Assembly: GCF_017304635.1 (NCBI RefSeq)
Contig: NZ_JAFKMA010000001.1
Span: forward strand, 744,001 to 808,000
Direction: 5' to 3'
From: Sphingomonas sp.
GTDB lineage: Bacteria > Pseudomonadota > Alphaproteobacteria > Sphingomonadales > Sphingomonadaceae
Length of the DNA: 64,000 nucleotides
The notes below the pieces were generated by a model. The model was not told the DNA's origin and searched no databases. It saw only the letters and a list, made by a program, of their open reading frames with translations. A program made the position numbers and the translations under genes. This document shows, piece by piece, positions 24,876 through 37,622 of this stretch (position 1 is its first letter; the number at the start of each line of letters is the position of its first letter).

Positions 24876-26183
24876 CTACTTGCCCAGCCAACCGGCCAGC
24901 GCGACGCGCGCGCGATCGGTGTACATCTTCTTGCGGTCGGCCTTCTTCGTCCGCCCCGGAATCGGCGGCATCAGCCCGAAATTGACGTTCATCGGCTGAT
25001 AGGTGTCGGCCGCCGCCGCGCCGGTGATGTGGTGGAGCAGAGCGCCGAGCGCGGTCTCGACCGGCGGCGGCGTCATGGCGTCACCGCGCAATTCGGCGGC
25101 GGCGAAGCGTCCTGCAAGCAGGCCGATCGCCGCGCTTTCGACATAGCCCTCGCACCCGGTGATCTGCCCGGCGAAGCGGATATTCGGCCGCGACTTGAGC
25201 CGCAGCGTCAAGTCGAGCAGTTCGGGCGAGCGGATGAACGTGTTGCGGTGCAATCCGCCCAGCCGCGCGAATTCGGCGTTCTCCAGTCCAGGGATCGTGC
25301 GGAACAACCGGACCTGTTCGGCATGCTTCAGCTTGGTCTGGAACCCGACGATGTTCCACAACGTGCCCGACGCATTGTCCTGGCGCAGCTGCACCGCCGC
25401 ATAGGGCCAGCGCCCGGTGCGCGGATCGTCGAGCCCGACGCCCTTCATCGGCCCGAACCGCAGCGTCTCCGGCCCGCGCTCCGCCATCACCTCGATCGGC
25501 ATACAGCCCTCGAAATAGGGCGTGTCCTTTTCCCAGTCGCGGAACTCGGTCTTCTCGCCGTCGACCAACCCCTGGACGAAGGCGTGGTATTGGTCCTTGT
25601 CGAGCGCGCAGTTGATGTAATCGTCGCCGCCCTTGCCCCAGCGCGCCTGGCGCCACGCGACGCCCATGTCGATGCTGTCGACATGCACGATCGGCGCGAT
25701 CGCGTCGAAGAAGGCGAGCGCGTCGCTGCCGGTCGCCGCACCGATGCTCGCGGCGAGACCGGGGCCGGTGAGGGGCCCGGTCGCGACGATCGTCGGTCCC
25801 TCGGGCAGCGCATCGACTCGCTCGCGCACGATCGTGACGTTGGGATGCGCCGACAGCCGCGCGGTCACGCCGGCGGAAAAGCCATCGCGATCAACCGCCA
25901 GCGCCGACCCGGCCGGCACGCGATGCCGGTCGCCCTCGTCCAGGATCAGCGAGCCCAGCGCGCGCATCTCGGCATGGAGCAGGCCAACCGCATTGTTGTC
26001 GGCATCGTCCGAGCGGAAGCTGTTCGAACAGACCAGCTCGGCGAGCCCATCGGTATGATGCGCCGGCGTCGTGTCGCCGCCGCCGCGCATCTCCGACAGC
26101 TTCACCGTGAACCCCGCCTCGGCCAACTGCCACGCCGCCTCCGACCCGGCCAGCCCGCCGCCGATGATATGAATGTCGTGCAT
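24876..26183 (-). CDS. trmFO: Methylenetetrahydrofolate-tRNA (uracil-5-)-methyltransferase
   Basis: This 435-residue FAD enzyme makes ribothymidine at position 54 of tRNA, taking the methyl group from methylene-tetrahydrofolate. The N-terminal FAD loop is [18 protein letters not shown]. The conserved [11 protein letters not shown] (Cys52) and the second redox cysteine in [15 protein letters not shown] are present, as is the C-terminal [14 protein letters not shown]. It is complete. It converges with the lipoprotein gene on one side and is divergent from the lysoplasmalogenase-like gene on the other. Confidence 0.95.
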   Translation of the reverse strand: MHDIHIIGGGLAGSEAAWQLAEAGFTVKLSEMRGGGDTTPAHHTDGLAELVCSNSFRSDDADNNAVGLLHAEMRALGSLILDEGDRHRVPAGSALAVDRDGFSAGVTARLSAHPNVTIVRERVDALPEGPTIVATGPLTGPGLAASIGAATGSDALAFFDAIAPIVHVDSIDMGVAWRQARWGKGGDDYINCALDKDQYHAFVQGLVDGEKTEFRDWEKDTPYFEGCMPIEVMAERGPETLRFGPMKGVGLDDPRTGRWPYAAVQLRQDNASGTLWNIVGFQTKLKHAEQVRLFRTIPGLENAEFARLGGLHRNTFIRSPELLDLTLRLKSRPNIRFAGQITGCEGYVESAAIGLLAGRFAAAELRGDAMTPPPVETALGALLHHITGAAAADTYQPMNVNFGLMPPIPGRTKKADRKKMYTDRARVALAGWLGK

Positions 26184-26263
26184 GCCGCACGGGATGACGG
26201 GGCGGGGCGGCAACGTCAATGCGCGGACTTGCCCGCCCGGCCGGATCGCGGCATCCATGACGG

Positions 26264-26947
26264 ATGAACCCCGCGCCGCTCGGTCTGACGCATCGCTGGA
26301 TCTACGTCCTCGCGCTGTTCGCGGGGGCATCGTACTGGCTGGCGGTTCCGCCCGGTCTGCCGCCGGCGGCCTTGCTGGCGTGGAAGGGGAGTGCCGTCGC
26401 GTTGCTGGCGGCGTGGGCGGCGGTGAATACGCAGGGGCGGGACGGGTGGACGATCGCGATCGTGCTCGCATTCGGGGCGATCGGCGACGTGTTGCTCGAG
26501 GCGAGCCAGACCGCGGGAGCGCTCGCGTTCCTGGCGGGGCACCTGACCGCGGCGGCGCTCTATTGGCGGTATCGTCGGGCGACGCGCTCGCCGAGTCAGA
26601 CCGGGTTGGCGCTGGTGTTGCTGATCGCGACGCCGGTGATCGCATTCCTGTTGCCGAGCGATCGCGTCGCGGCGCCGGGCATCGCGATTTACGCGACCGG
26701 GCTCGGGCTGATGGCGGCGAGTGCGTGGGCGAGCCGGTTTCCGCGCTACCGCGTCGGGCTGGGCGCGGTGCTGTTCGTGGGGTCGGACCTGTTGATCTTC
26801 GCAAAGGCCGGACCACTGGCCGCGTCGCCGCTGCCGCACCTGCTGATCTGGCCGCTTTATGTCGCGGGGCAGGCGCTGATCGCGTTCGGCGTGGTGTCGA
26901 CGCTGCTCAAATGGAAGAACGATGACGATCTACACCATCGGCTATGA
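26264..26947 (+). CDS. YhhN/TMEM86 family lysoplasmalogenase-like membrane protein
   Basis: This 227-residue protein has about seven or eight transmembrane helices. The family's conserved acidic motifs AIGDVLLE (helix 3) and FVGSDLLIF (near helix 7) are present. Human TMEM86 proteins hydrolyse lysoplasmalogens; bacterial members are annotated by similarity and their substrate is not certain. Its last 26 bases overlap the start of the DUF488 gene, so the two are co-translated. Confidence 0.85.
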   Translation: MNPAPLGLTHRWIYVLALFAGASYWLAVPPGLPPAALLAWKGSAVALLAAWAAVNTQGRDGWTIAIVLAFGAIGDVLLEASQTAGALAFLAGHLTAAALYWRYRRATRSPSQTGLALVLLIATPVIAFLLPSDRVAAPGIAIYATGLGLMAASAWASRFPRYRVGLGAVLFVGSDLLIFAKAGPLAASPLPHLLIWPLYVAGQALIAFGVVSTLLKWKNDDDLHHRL

Positions 26948-27353
26948 AGGCGCGACGATGGACGATTTCCTGGCGGCGCTACGCCGGGCCGGGGTCGAGC
27001 GCGTGATCGACGTGCGCGCGCTGCCGCTGTCGCGGCGGCCGGGGTTCTCGAAGAGCTCGCTGGCGGCGACGTTGCAGGACGCCGGGATCGAGTATGTCCA
27101 TCTGAAGGCGCTGGGCACGCCCAAGCCGGGGCGCGACGCCGCAAAGAAGGGCGACTGGCGGACGATGGAGGCGGTCTATGCCGGCCAGCTCGAACTGCCC
27201 GAGGCGCAGGCACAGGCGGCGCAATTGCGCGCGCTGGCGGCGGAGAAACGCTCGGCCCTGTTGTGTTTCGAGCGCGACCCGCAACATTGCCATCGCACGA
27301 TGCTGCTGCGCGAGGAAGGCGAGGGGGCACCGGTCGTCGACTTGACGCCGTGA
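26922..27353 (+). CDS. DUF488 family protein
   Basis: This is a 143-residue cytoplasmic protein of the DUF488 family. Diagnostic are the start [37 protein letters not shown], and the C-terminal LLCFERDPQHCHRTMLL with its Cys/His pattern. The biochemical role is unknown. It overlaps the lysoplasmalogenase-like gene by 26 bases. Confidence 0.9.
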   Translation: MTIYTIGYEGATMDDFLAALRRAGVERVIDVRALPLSRRPGFSKSSLAATLQDAGIEYVHLKALGTPKPGRDAAKKGDWRTMEAVYAGQLELPEAQAQAAQLRALAAEKRSALLCFERDPQHCHRTMLLREEGEGAPVVDLTP

Positions 27354-27403
27354 GGCGCGTGGCCGGCGTCGTTGTGAGCAATGCGCGGCGATATGCGCGT
27401 GGC

Positions 27404-27438
27404 TGGATTGCCGCGTCGCTCCGCTCCTCGCAATGACG
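27404..27438. repeat. Single dispersed intergenic repeat copy
   Basis: The stretch beginning TGGATTGCCGCGTCGCTC and ending CTCGCAATGACG has the look of the short interspersed element seen in many sphingomonad and rhizobial genomes (a TGGATTGC end and a GCAATGACG end, partly self-complementary). A degraded inverted half (gttgtgagcaatgcg, 27371-27385) lies just upstream. It sits between convergent genes. The identification is from memory of the motif and needs a genome-wide count. Confidence 0.5.
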
Positions 27439-27445
27439 GGGTGGG

Positions 27446-27792
27446 TCAGCCCGCGACGGGGAGCTTGACCGTACCGTCATCGTCGCGCTCGAGCGGGCCG
27501 TAGGCGATCACCGTTTCGAGCAGCAGCTTGCCGTAGATGTGCGGGAACAGCGCCCCGCCGCGCGATTCCTCCCATTTCAGGCTTGACCCGAACGACGTCA
27601 GGTCGATCGCGGCGACCCACAAGTCGCGTTGCCCGGCGAAATGCTTGTCGACCGTTTCGGTCAGTTGCTCGGCGGTCGAGAGGTGGATGTAGCCGTCCGC
27701 CTGATCGACCGGCGCGCCCGCGAACGTATCGGCCTCCAGCGCGCGCATCTGGTCGGCGGTCAGCACTTTGTAGGCGGTGGTGGGTCGGTCGG

Positions 27793-27796
<4 letters not shown>
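27446..27796 (-). CDS. DUF952 domain protein
   Basis: This is a 116-residue protein of the DUF952 family. The signature is the opening YKVLTADQMRAL, then DGYIHLSTAEQLTETVDKHF and LKWEESRGGALFPHIYG. Similar folds relate to ADP-ribosyltransferase/RES-like proteins, but no activity is known. Its start overlaps the gyrA stop by four bases, so it is translated from the gyrA transcript. Confidence 0.9.
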
Positions 27797-30561
<2,765 letters not shown>

Positions 30562-30688
30562 CGGTGACGCTTTCGACAGTGTTACGGGGTCGTGACTATC
30601 CTAGCGGAGCCGACCGCCGAAGACCACCCCGCAGACGCGACCGATCGGCGGTTCGCGCGAAGACGGTACGGTTCAGCCGGGCAAGGCC

Positions 30689-30844
30689 ATGCAGGCATCC
30701 GCGACGGTCCTGGCGTTGCCGAGCGACGGCAACGTGCGGGCGCGGGCATTCTACGAAAAGCAGGGCTTCGTGCCCGTCGGCCAGCGTCAGTATCAGGTCG
30801 GCGCAACCCTGTGCGACGACGTCATCCACGCCCTGACGCTCTAG
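30689..30844 (+). pseudogene. Remnant of a GNAT acetyltransferase (C-terminal end only)
   Basis: An open frame of 51 codons from ATG at 30689 to TAG at 30842-30844 encodes NVRARAFYEKQGFVPVGQ and then QYQVGATLCDDVIHALTL. This matches the end of a GNAT acetyltransferase: the A-x-x-F-Y-x-K-x-G-F helix/strand and the last strand. The upstream acetyl-CoA-binding part (RxxGxG/A) is missing and upstream codons do not resemble a GNAT. It lies between divergent gyrA and a convergent unknown gene, whose stop it overlaps. Probably a decayed gene fragment. Confidence 0.5.
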
Positions 30845-31458
30845 CTGGCCGGCTTGTCCGTCTTCCACAGCGCATCGATCCGCGTCTGCGAGCCGCCGCG
30901 TTCGTGCAGCCGCATGCCGCTGACGTTCAAGTCGCGACCGCGGACGAACGTGCCCAGCACGCCGTGCGCTTCCCACACGATGTCGAACACGCCGGTCGTG
31001 CTCATCGGCTTGTCGCCGTCCATATAGTTGACCGTCAGCAGGATCGGCAGCTTGCCGGTCTGGCGGCCGGGGCCGTCCTTCGTCGCCTTCAGCAGCGCCC
31101 CGCGATACCAGTCGCCGGCGATCGTCTGCGTCGCGCTCGTCTGCGTGCCGATGCCGAGATCGGTCGGGAACGTGACGCTGATGTCGCCGAGCTGATGGCG
31201 ATCGTCGGCCGTCAGCACGACATCCTTGCCGCGCATCTTCCAGCGCACGTCGTAGCGCGATCTGTCCTTCGCTTCGGCTGCCTGCGTCGCCTGTTTGTCG
31301 GCCTCGTCCGCCTTGCGATCGTGCCAGCTCAGCCACAGGCTGATCGCCGCGATGATAAGTCCCGCGACCGCGACGAACTCGCCGAGGTTGAGCCAGCGAC
31401 GGCGGGTAGCGGCCGCCTCGGCACGTTCGGCCGGGGTCGGGGGCAGGGGGTCGCTCAC
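30841..31458 (-). CDS. Unknown single-pass membrane protein
   Basis: This 205-residue protein has a basic N-terminus, one hydrophobic helix at about residues 28-45 (FVAVAGLIIAAISLWLSW), a short charged helix (DRKADEADKQATQAAEAK), then a soluble domain rich in beta-strand pattern (RYDVRWKMRGKDVVLTADD onward). I recognise no family. It starts with GTG overlapping the stop of the MmcQ-like gene (GTGA), so it is the last gene of the purM-purN transcript. Confidence 0.7.
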   Translation of the reverse strand: MSDPLPPTPAERAEAAATRRRWLNLGEFVAVAGLIIAAISLWLSWHDRKADEADKQATQAAEAKDRSRYDVRWKMRGKDVVLTADDRHQLGDISVTFPTDLGIGTQTSATQTIAGDWYRGALLKATKDGPGRQTGKLPILLTVNYMDGDKPMSTTGVFDIVWEAHGVLGTFVRGRDLNVSGMRLHERGGSQTRIDALWKTDKPAS

Positions 31459-31832
31459 CGCCCGCCAGCCTCGAGCAGACGACGCGGCGCGACCATTTCC
31501 CAGCTGATCGCGATCCGCTCCTCGATCCGCTCCCAGTCGGTGGCGTCGCCGATCAATTCCATCCCGACCCAGCCGGACGGACCGAGATAGGGCGGCACGT
31601 GGTAGAAATCCGGGTCCATCTCGACCAGCATCGCCTGCTCCTCGCGGCCGCTGGTCTTGACTATCACCGCGGTGTGGCCGTCGTTATGATGGTTGTGCCA
31701 GACATAGGCATACACCTTGCCCTTCTCGATGAAGAAGGCGGGCGACCCGTGCGACAATTTCTCCGCCGCTTCGGGATAGGCCAGGCAGATCGCGCGGACG
31801 CGGGCGAGGTCGGACTCGTAATTGGGGCTCAT
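31455..31832 (-). CDS. MmcQ/YjbR family protein
   Basis: This 125-residue protein carries the MmcQ/YjbR pattern: ICLAYPEAAEKLSHGSPAFFIEKGKVYAYVW and, near the end, WVGMELIGDATDWERIEERI. The family has a CyaY-like/DNA-binding-like fold; its function is not settled. ATG at 31832 overlaps the purN stop (ATGA) and its own stop overlaps the next GTG, so it is inside the purine operon by organisation rather than by known function. Confidence 0.85.
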   Translation of the reverse strand: MSPNYESDLARVRAICLAYPEAAEKLSHGSPAFFIEKGKVYAYVWHNHHNDGHTAVIVKTSGREEQAMLVEMDPDFYHVPPYLGPSGWVGMELIGDATDWERIEERIAISWEMVAPRRLLEAGGR

Positions 31833-32389
31833 CGCGCGGCGAACTCTGCCAGAATGCGGGGGTAAAGGCGATGCTCTTCCACGAGCACGCGCGCGGCAAG
31901 CGTGTCGGCATCGTCGCCGGGCAGGACGGGTACGCGCGCCTGGCCGAGCACCGCGCCGCCGTCGAGCTCCTCGGTCACGACATGGACCGAGCAGCCCGCC
32001 TCGGCATCGCCCGCCGCGATCGCGCGCGCATGCGTATCGAGCCCCTTGTAGAGCGGCAGCAGCGAGGGGTGGATATTGACGATCCGCCCGCGCCATTCGG
32101 CGACGAACGCATCAGAAAGCAGGCGCATGTACCCGGCGAGCGCGACGATCTCGACGCCGGCGTCACGCAGAGCGCCGGTCATCGCGGCCTCATAGGCGGG
32201 TTTGCCGATACCCTTCGGCGACAACGCGAACGTCGGAATCCCGTGCTCGCGCGCCCAGACGAGGCCGGGGGCGTCGGGTTTGTCGGAGGCGACCACCGCG
32301 ACCTCGTACGCGTCGCCGGCATGCTCGACGAGCGCCATCATGTTCGACCCGCGGCCCGAAATGAGGATGGCGACCTTCTTCACCGCCAC
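31829..32389 (-). CDS. purN: Phosphoribosylglycinamide formyltransferase
   Basis: This 186-residue GART transfers a formyl group from 10-formyl-tetrahydrofolate to GAR in purine synthesis. Motifs are AILISGRGSNMMAL at the start, and the catalytic-region NIHPSLLPLYKGLDTH followed by GCSVHVVTEELDGGAVLGQ. The start is GTG at 32389 (a second GTG two codons later is possible). It follows purM by 15 bases. Confidence 0.95.
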   Translation of the reverse strand: MAVKKVAILISGRGSNMMALVEHAGDAYEVAVVASDKPDAPGLVWAREHGIPTFALSPKGIGKPAYEAAMTGALRDAGVEIVALAGYMRLLSDAFVAEWRGRIVNIHPSLLPLYKGLDTHARAIAAGDAEAGCSVHVVTEELDGGAVLGQARVPVLPGDDADTLAARVLVEEHRLYPRILAEFAAR

Positions 32390-32404
32390 GCTGCCCCGGC
32401 TGAG

Positions 32405-33511
32405 CTACGCATGATGTGTGGACAACCAGTCGGCGCGCGCGCTCCACGTTTCGGTCGAGCCGCTGACGGTGCAGCCGCGCTCGCCGGTGACGATCTCGCC
32501 GACCGTGAAGACCGTCTCGCCCGCTGCTTCGAGCGCCGCGCGGACCGCGTCGGCCTGCTCAACCGCCACGATCGCGATCATGCCGATGCCGCAGTTGAAG
32601 GTCCGCGCCATCTCCTCCGGCTCGATCGCGCCCTGCGCCTGGAGGAACGCCATCAGCCGCGGCTGCGGCCAGCGATCGGCGTCGATGTTCGCATGCACGC
32701 CCGCCGGCAGCACGCGCGGGATATTCTCGAGCAGACCCCCGCCGGTGATGTGCGCGAGGCCCTTGATCTGCCCCGCCGCGATCAGCGGAAGCAGGCTCTT
32801 CACGTAAATCCGCGTCGGCGCCATCAGCGCGTCGATCAGGAGCGTGTCGGCGTCGAAGAGCGCCGGGCGGTCGAGCTTCCACCCCTTGTCCGCCGCCAGC
32901 CGCCGCACCAGCGAATAGCCGTTCGAATGCACCCCCGACGAGCGGAGGCCGAGGATGACGTCGCCCGGGGCGATGTCCTTCCCCGTCAGCACGCGATCGC
33001 GCTCGACCGCGCCGACGCAGAAGCCGGCGAGGTCGTAATCGCCGTCCGCGTACATGCCCGGCATCTCCGCCGTCTCGCCGCCGATCAGCGCGCAGCCGGC
33101 CTGGCGGCACCCCTCGGCGATCGACGCCACCACCGTCTCGGCGACGGCGTTGTCGAGCTTGCCCGTCGCGTAGTAATCGAGGAAGAATAGCGGTTCCGCA
33201 CCCTGCACGATCAGGTCGTTGGCGCACATCGCGACCAGGTCGATGCCGACGCCGTCGTGCCGCCCGCTGTCGATCGCGAGCTTCAGCTTGGTGCCGACGC
33301 CGTCGTTTGCCGCGACCAGCAGCGGATCGGTGAACCCCGCCGCCTTCAGGTCGAAGAACCCGCCGAACCCGCCGAGCTCGGCATCGGCGCCCGCGCGCCG
33401 CGTCGCCTTCGCCAGCGGGCCGATCGCGCGGACCAGCGCGTTGCCGGCCGCGATCGAGACGCCGGCATCGGCGTAGGTATAGGGGCCGTTCGAGGTGTCG
33501 CTGTCGCTCAT
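32405..33511 (-). CDS. purM: Phosphoribosylformylglycinamidine cyclo-ligase
   Basis: This 368-residue AIR synthetase closes the imidazole ring in purine synthesis. Family motifs include [37 protein letters not shown], and [16 protein letters not shown]. It is the first gene of the purM-purN operon and is divergent from the DUF2066 gene across only 63 bases. Confidence 0.96.
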   Translation of the reverse strand: MSDSDTSNGPYTYADAGVSIAAGNALVRAIGPLAKATRRAGADAELGGFGGFFDLKAAGFTDPLLVAANDGVGTKLKLAIDSGRHDGVGIDLVAMCANDLIVQGAEPLFFLDYYATGKLDNAVAETVVASIAEGCRQAGCALIGGETAEMPGMYADGDYDLAGFCVGAVERDRVLTGKDIAPGDVILGLRSSGVHSNGYSLVRRLAADKGWKLDRPALFDADTLLIDALMAPTRIYVKSLLPLIAAGQIKGLAHITGGGLLENIPRVLPAGVHANIDADRWPQPRLMAFLQAQGAIEPEEMARTFNCGIGMIAIVAVEQADAVRAALEAAGETVFTVGEIVTGERGCTVSGSTETWSARADWLSTHHA

Positions 33512-33574
33512 GCGAGCCGCCTAGCGACAACGTGCTTGGATTTCCACGCCTGCTTCGCCAAAAGGGCGCCCGTC

Positions 33575-34822
33575 ATGCGCCGTGCCCGTCTTTTTTCCGC
33601 CTCGGGCGTCCTCGCGATGCTCGCGATCGTCGGCGCCGCCGGGATCGTCTGGGCCCAGGCGAGCGACACGATAGACATCAACGCGCCGAGCGATGTCGGC
33701 GGCAGCTTCGAGGTGGACGACGTCGCGGTCGACACGACCGGTCCGACCGCCGACGCCGCGCGTTTTGCGGGCTGGCGGCTGGCGCAGCGCAAGGCGTACA
33801 TGATGCTCGCGCGCAAGATGGGCGAGGGCGCCGGCGCGCCGTCCGATTCGGTGCTCGACCAGATGGTGACCGGAATCGTCATCCAGGACGAGCGGATCGG
33901 CCCCAACCGCTATATCGCCAAGCTCGGCGTGCTGTTCAGCCGCGCCAAGATCGCCGGGCTGCTCGGCGCGAGCGGCGCCGGCATGCGGTCGTCGCCGATG
34001 GTGCTGATGCCGGTGATGGTGACGGGCGGTGCGGGCGTCACCTTCGAGCAGGACAATCCGTGGAGCCAGGCCTGGGCACGCTTCCGCGCCGACGACAGCA
34101 CGGTCGATTACGTGCGGCCGGAGGGCAATGGGATCGACTCGTTGCTGCTCGATGTCGGCCAGGCGGAAAGGCGCGATCGCTATTGGTGGCGCAACGTGCT
34201 CGACCATTATGCGGCGGCCGACGTCCTCGTCGCGAGCGTCACGCTGGCGCGGCAGTGGCCGGGCGGGCCGGTGATCGGCACGTTCGAGGCGCGGCATGGG
34301 CCGGACAATCGCCTGCTCGGCCGCTTCTCGTTGAGCGTGCAGAGCGCGGACGGCATCACGGCATTGCTCGACACCGGCGTGAAGCGGATCGACGCGATCT
34401 ATCAGGCGGCATTGCTCGGCGGGTCGCTCGGGATCGATCCGAGCCTCGCCTATATCGCGCCGCCGATGCCGACGCCGACCGCGACGCCGACCCCGGTCGA
34501 GACCGCCACCGCCGCCAGCGACACGCCGGTCGCGGGCGCTACCGCGATCATGATCCAGTTCGATACGCCCAGCGCCGCCGCGGTGGCCTCGGCCGAAGCG
34601 ACGGTGCGCGGCATCCCCGGCGTCAGCGGTGCGTCGACCATCAGCCTGGCGATCGGCGGGGTGTCGGTGATGCGGCTCGATTATGTCGGCGATCCGGATG
34701 CCCTGCGATCGGCGTTGCAGGCACGCGGCTATGCGGTCGGGCGGAACGGCACGACGTTGCGGATGCGCCGCGCGAGCCTGCCGCCGCCCAACGTGCCGTC
34801 GGACGCCACGACCACCGGATGA
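33575..34822 (+). CDS. DUF2066 periplasmic protein
   Basis: This 415-residue exported protein has a signal peptide or anchor at about residues 1-27 (ending IVWAQ). The DUF2066 domain covers about 35-270, with DAARFAGWRLAQRKAYMML and RIGPNRYIAKLGVLFSRAKIAGLLG. A linker PPMPTPTATPTPVETAT leads to a small C-terminal domain (about 325-400) with GIPGVSGASTISLAIGG. ATG at 33575 is after AAAGGG. DUF2066 genes usually precede hda/dnaA-like genes in proteobacteria, as here; function unknown. It overlaps hdaA by four bases. Confidence 0.85.
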   Translation: MRRARLFSASGVLAMLAIVGAAGIVWAQASDTIDINAPSDVGGSFEVDDVAVDTTGPTADAARFAGWRLAQRKAYMMLARKMGEGAGAPSDSVLDQMVTGIVIQDERIGPNRYIAKLGVLFSRAKIAGLLGASGAGMRSSPMVLMPVMVTGGAGVTFEQDNPWSQAWARFRADDSTVDYVRPEGNGIDSLLLDVGQAERRDRYWWRNVLDHYAAADVLVASVTLARQWPGGPVIGTFEARHGPDNRLLGRFSLSVQSADGITALLDTGVKRIDAIYQAALLGGSLGIDPSLAYIAPPMPTPTATPTPVETATAASDTPVAGATAIMIQFDTPSAAAVASAEATVRGIPGVSGASTISLAIGGVSVMRLDYVGDPDALRSALQARGYAVGRNGTTLRMRRASLPPPNVPSDATTTG

Positions 34823-35445
34823 GCCAGCTCGGCCTGCCGCTGGCGTGGCCGCCCGGTCCCGGCGACGACGATTTTCTGGTGACCGCATCGAACGCGCAGG
34901 CTTTCCACCTGCTCGAACGTTGGGCGACATGGCCGGTCAAGACCGCTTTGCTGGTCGGCCCGCGCAAGTCGGGGCGGAGCCTGCTGGCGCGGCTGTTCGC
35001 GACACGGAGCAACGGCAGCGTGATCGACGATGCCGACCGGCGATCGGAAAAGGACCTTTTCCACGCCTGGAACACCGCGCAGGCGGACCGGCGCCCGCAA
35101 TTGTTCGTGGCGGAGACGGCGCCGCCTGACTGGCGCGTGTCGATCCCCGACCTCCGTTCGCGCCTTGCCGCCAGCCCGGTCGCGACCATTGGCCAGCCCG
35201 ACGACGACCTGATGCACGCGCTGTTGCAGCGCCAGTTCGATCGCCGCCAGCTCGATGCGCGGCCCGACCTCGTGACGTGGCTGGCGAAGCGGCTCGAACG
35301 CAGCTTCGTCGCGATCGAACGCGCGGTCGATGTGCTCGATCAGGACATGCTCGAACGTCGCAAACGCTTGTCGATTCCGCGCGCGCGCGCCACACTGGCC
35401 GACGCGGGAATCATCGGTCCCGTCGACGAGCACGGACCCCAATGA
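34819..35445 (+). CDS. hdaA: DnaA-related regulator HdaA (regulatory inactivation of DnaA)
   Basis: This 208-residue protein resembles the AAA+ part of DnaA. The N-terminus has a sliding-clamp-binding motif QLGLPL at residues 3-8, as in Hda proteins. The Walker A is degenerate, [12 protein letters not shown] (about 47-58), with Arg in place of Lys. The Walker B-like region is VIDDADR. The C-terminal lid includes [16 protein letters not shown]. With the beta clamp it promotes ATP hydrolysis by DnaA after replication starts. It overlaps ppk1 by four bases. Confidence 0.88.
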   Translation: MSQLGLPLAWPPGPGDDDFLVTASNAQAFHLLERWATWPVKTALLVGPRKSGRSLLARLFATRSNGSVIDDADRRSEKDLFHAWNTAQADRRPQLFVAETAPPDWRVSIPDLRSRLAASPVATIGQPDDDLMHALLQRQFDRRQLDARPDLVTWLAKRLERSFVAIERAVDVLDQDMLERRKRLSIPRARATLADAGIIGPVDEHGPQ

Positions 35446-37616
35446 CTCGCCCCGCCCACCTCACCCGCCTGGCCCATCACGACGAAGACCCGTTCGAAAG
35501 CGGGGAGGGGGGCGAGCGCTTCTTCAACCGCGAGTTGAGCTGGCTCGCGTTCAACCGCCGCGTGCTGGAGGAGGCGTGCAATCCCGCGCATCCGCTGCTC
35601 GAACGGCTGCGCTTCCTGTCGATCTCGGGATCCAACCTCGACGAATTCTTCATGGTGCGCGTCGCCGGGTTGATGGGGCAGCAGAAGCAGGACGTCGAGC
35701 GCCGCTCGCCGGACGGGCTGACCACGCGCGAGCAACTCGCGGCGATAGTCGAGTCGGCCGATTCGCTGGTCGAGGATCAGCGCAGTATCTGGCGCGACTT
35801 GCGGCGCCAGCTCGCCGATGCCGGTATCCAGGTGCTCGGCTCGCGCCAGATCGACGACGCGGTGTCGCCGGAAGAGGCGGCGTGGCTGGAAGCGCATTTC
35901 CGCGACCAGATCTTCCCGATCCTGACCCCTCAGGCGCTCGACCCCGCGCATCCGTTCCCGTTCATTCCCAACAAGGGGCTGGCGGTGATCTTCGACCTGG
36001 TCCGCGCGTCGGACGGGGAGGCGATCCGCGAGCTGGTGATGCTGCCCGCCCCGATGGCGCGGTTCGTGCGGATGCCGGGCGAGAAGGCGCGCTACGTCGC
36101 GGTCGAATCGCTGGTGAAACGATTCTCGTCGATCATCTTCCCGGGCTATGCCGTCGCCGGCGCCGCAGAGTTCCGCGTGCTGCGCGACAGCGACATCGAG
36201 ATCGAGGAGGAGGCGGAGGATCTGGTCCGCTACTTCGCCAACGCGATCAAGCGGCGGCGGCGCGGGCGGGTGATCCGGCTCGAGCTCGAATCGGGCATGC
36301 CCGAGGGGCTGGGCGCGGTGCTGCGCGACGAACTGGCCGGGGGCGACGCCTTCGCCACCGAAAGTGGTGCGTTCCTCGGCCTCCACGACCTTGAAGCGGT
36401 GATCGACGAGAATCGCCCCGACCTGAAGTTCGTGCCCTTCGCGCCGCGTTTCCCCGAGCGGATCCGCGAGTTCGGCGGCGACTGCTTCGCCGCCATCAAG
36501 GCCAAGGACATCGTCGTCCATCACCCGTACGAGACGTTCGAGGTGGTGATCGAATTCCTGAAACAGGCCGCCGCCGATCCCGACGTCGTCGCGATCAAGC
36601 AGACGTTGTACCGCGCGGGCAAACAGTCGGCGGTCATCAACGCGCTGATCGCGGCCGCGGAAAGCGGCAAGTCGGTGACGGCGGTGGTCGAGCTGAAGGC
36701 GCGGTTCGACGAGGAGCAGAACCTGCTCTGGGCCTCCGCGCTCGAACGCGCCGGCGTGCAGGTGGTCTATGGCTTCTTCGACTGGAAGACGCACGCCAAG
36801 GTGTCGCTGGTGGTGCGACGGGAGGCGGGCGAGTATCGCACCTACTGCCATTTCGGCACCGGCAATTATCACCCGATCACCGCGCGCATCTATACCGACC
36901 TCAGCTTCTTCACCGCCGATCCGGAGATCGGCCGCGACGCCGCCCAGATCTTCAATTACGTGACCGGCTATGTCGAACCGACGCTGTCGCTGATCGGCAT
37001 TTCCCCGCGCGACCTGCGCCCGCGCCTGACCGCGTTGATCGATACCGAGATCGACAATGCACGTGCCGGCAAGCCAGCGGCGATCTGGGCGAAGATGAAC
37101 TCGGTGGTCGATCCCGCGATCATCGAGAAACTGTACGAGGCGTCCAATGCGGGGGTCGAGATCGACCTCATCATCCGGGGCATCTGCTGCCTGCGTCCCG
37201 GTGTGCCCGGCATGTCGGAGAACATCCGCGTCAAATCGGTGATCGGCCGCTTCCTCGAACACAGCCGCATCTGGTGCTTCGGCAACGGCAAGGCGCTGCC
37301 CAACGATGGCGCGAAGATCTTCATCTCCTCGGCCGACTGGATGCCGCGCAATTTCGACCGCCGCGTCGAATACATGCTGCCGATCCTCAACCCGACCGTC
37401 CACGACCAAATCCTCGATCAGGTGATGGTCGCCAACCTGATCGACAACGAACAGAGCTGGGTACTCAATCCCGATGGCAGCTACGACCGGCTCGAGCCGG
37501 AGGGCAAGCCGTTCAACCTGCATCGCTATTTCATGACCAACCCGTCGCTCAGCGGGCGCGGCGCGTCGCTGGAGGGCAAGGCGGTGCCCAAGCTGTCGCT
37601 GGCGCGGCGGTCCTAG
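35442..37616 (+). CDS. ppk1: Polyphosphate kinase 1
   Basis: This 724-residue enzyme makes polyphosphate from ATP. Domain order is the N-terminal domain ([19 protein letters not shown]), the head domain, and two phospholipase-D-like catalytic domains. The conserved THAK histidine (His451) corresponds by position to the autophosphorylated His435 of E. coli PPK1. The phosphate-binding motif [19 protein letters not shown] and the second domain's [19 protein letters not shown] are intact. ATG at 35442 overlaps hdaA; ppx follows after six bases, so synthesis and breakdown enzymes are co-transcribed. Confidence 0.95.
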   Translation: MTRPAHLTRLAHHDEDPFESGEGGERFFNRELSWLAFNRRVLEEACNPAHPLLERLRFLSISGSNLDEFFMVRVAGLMGQQKQDVERRSPDGLTTREQLAAIVESADSLVEDQRSIWRDLRRQLADAGIQVLGSRQIDDAVSPEEAAWLEAHFRDQIFPILTPQALDPAHPFPFIPNKGLAVIFDLVRASDGEAIRELVMLPAPMARFVRMPGEKARYVAVESLVKRFSSIIFPGYAVAGAAEFRVLRDSDIEIEEEAEDLVRYFANAIKRRRRGRVIRLELESGMPEGLGAVLRDELAGGDAFATESGAFLGLHDLEAVIDENRPDLKFVPFAPRFPERIREFGGDCFAAIKAKDIVVHHPYETFEVVIEFLKQAAADPDVVAIKQTLYRAGKQSAVINALIAAAESGKSVTAVVELKARFDEEQNLLWASALERAGVQVVYGFFDWKTHAKVSLVVRREAGEYRTYCHFGTGNYHPITARIYTDLSFFTADPEIGRDAAQIFNYVTGYVEPTLSLIGISPRDLRPRLTALIDTEIDNARAGKPAAIWAKMNSVVDPAIIEKLYEASNAGVEIDLIIRGICCLRPGVPGMSENIRVKSVIGRFLEHSRIWCFGNGKALPNDGAKIFISSADWMPRNFDRRVEYMLPILNPTVHDQILDQVMVANLIDNEQSWVLNPDGSYDRLEPEGKPFNLHRYFMTNPSLSGRGASLEGKAVPKLSLARRS

Positions 37617-37622
37617 CGCGAC

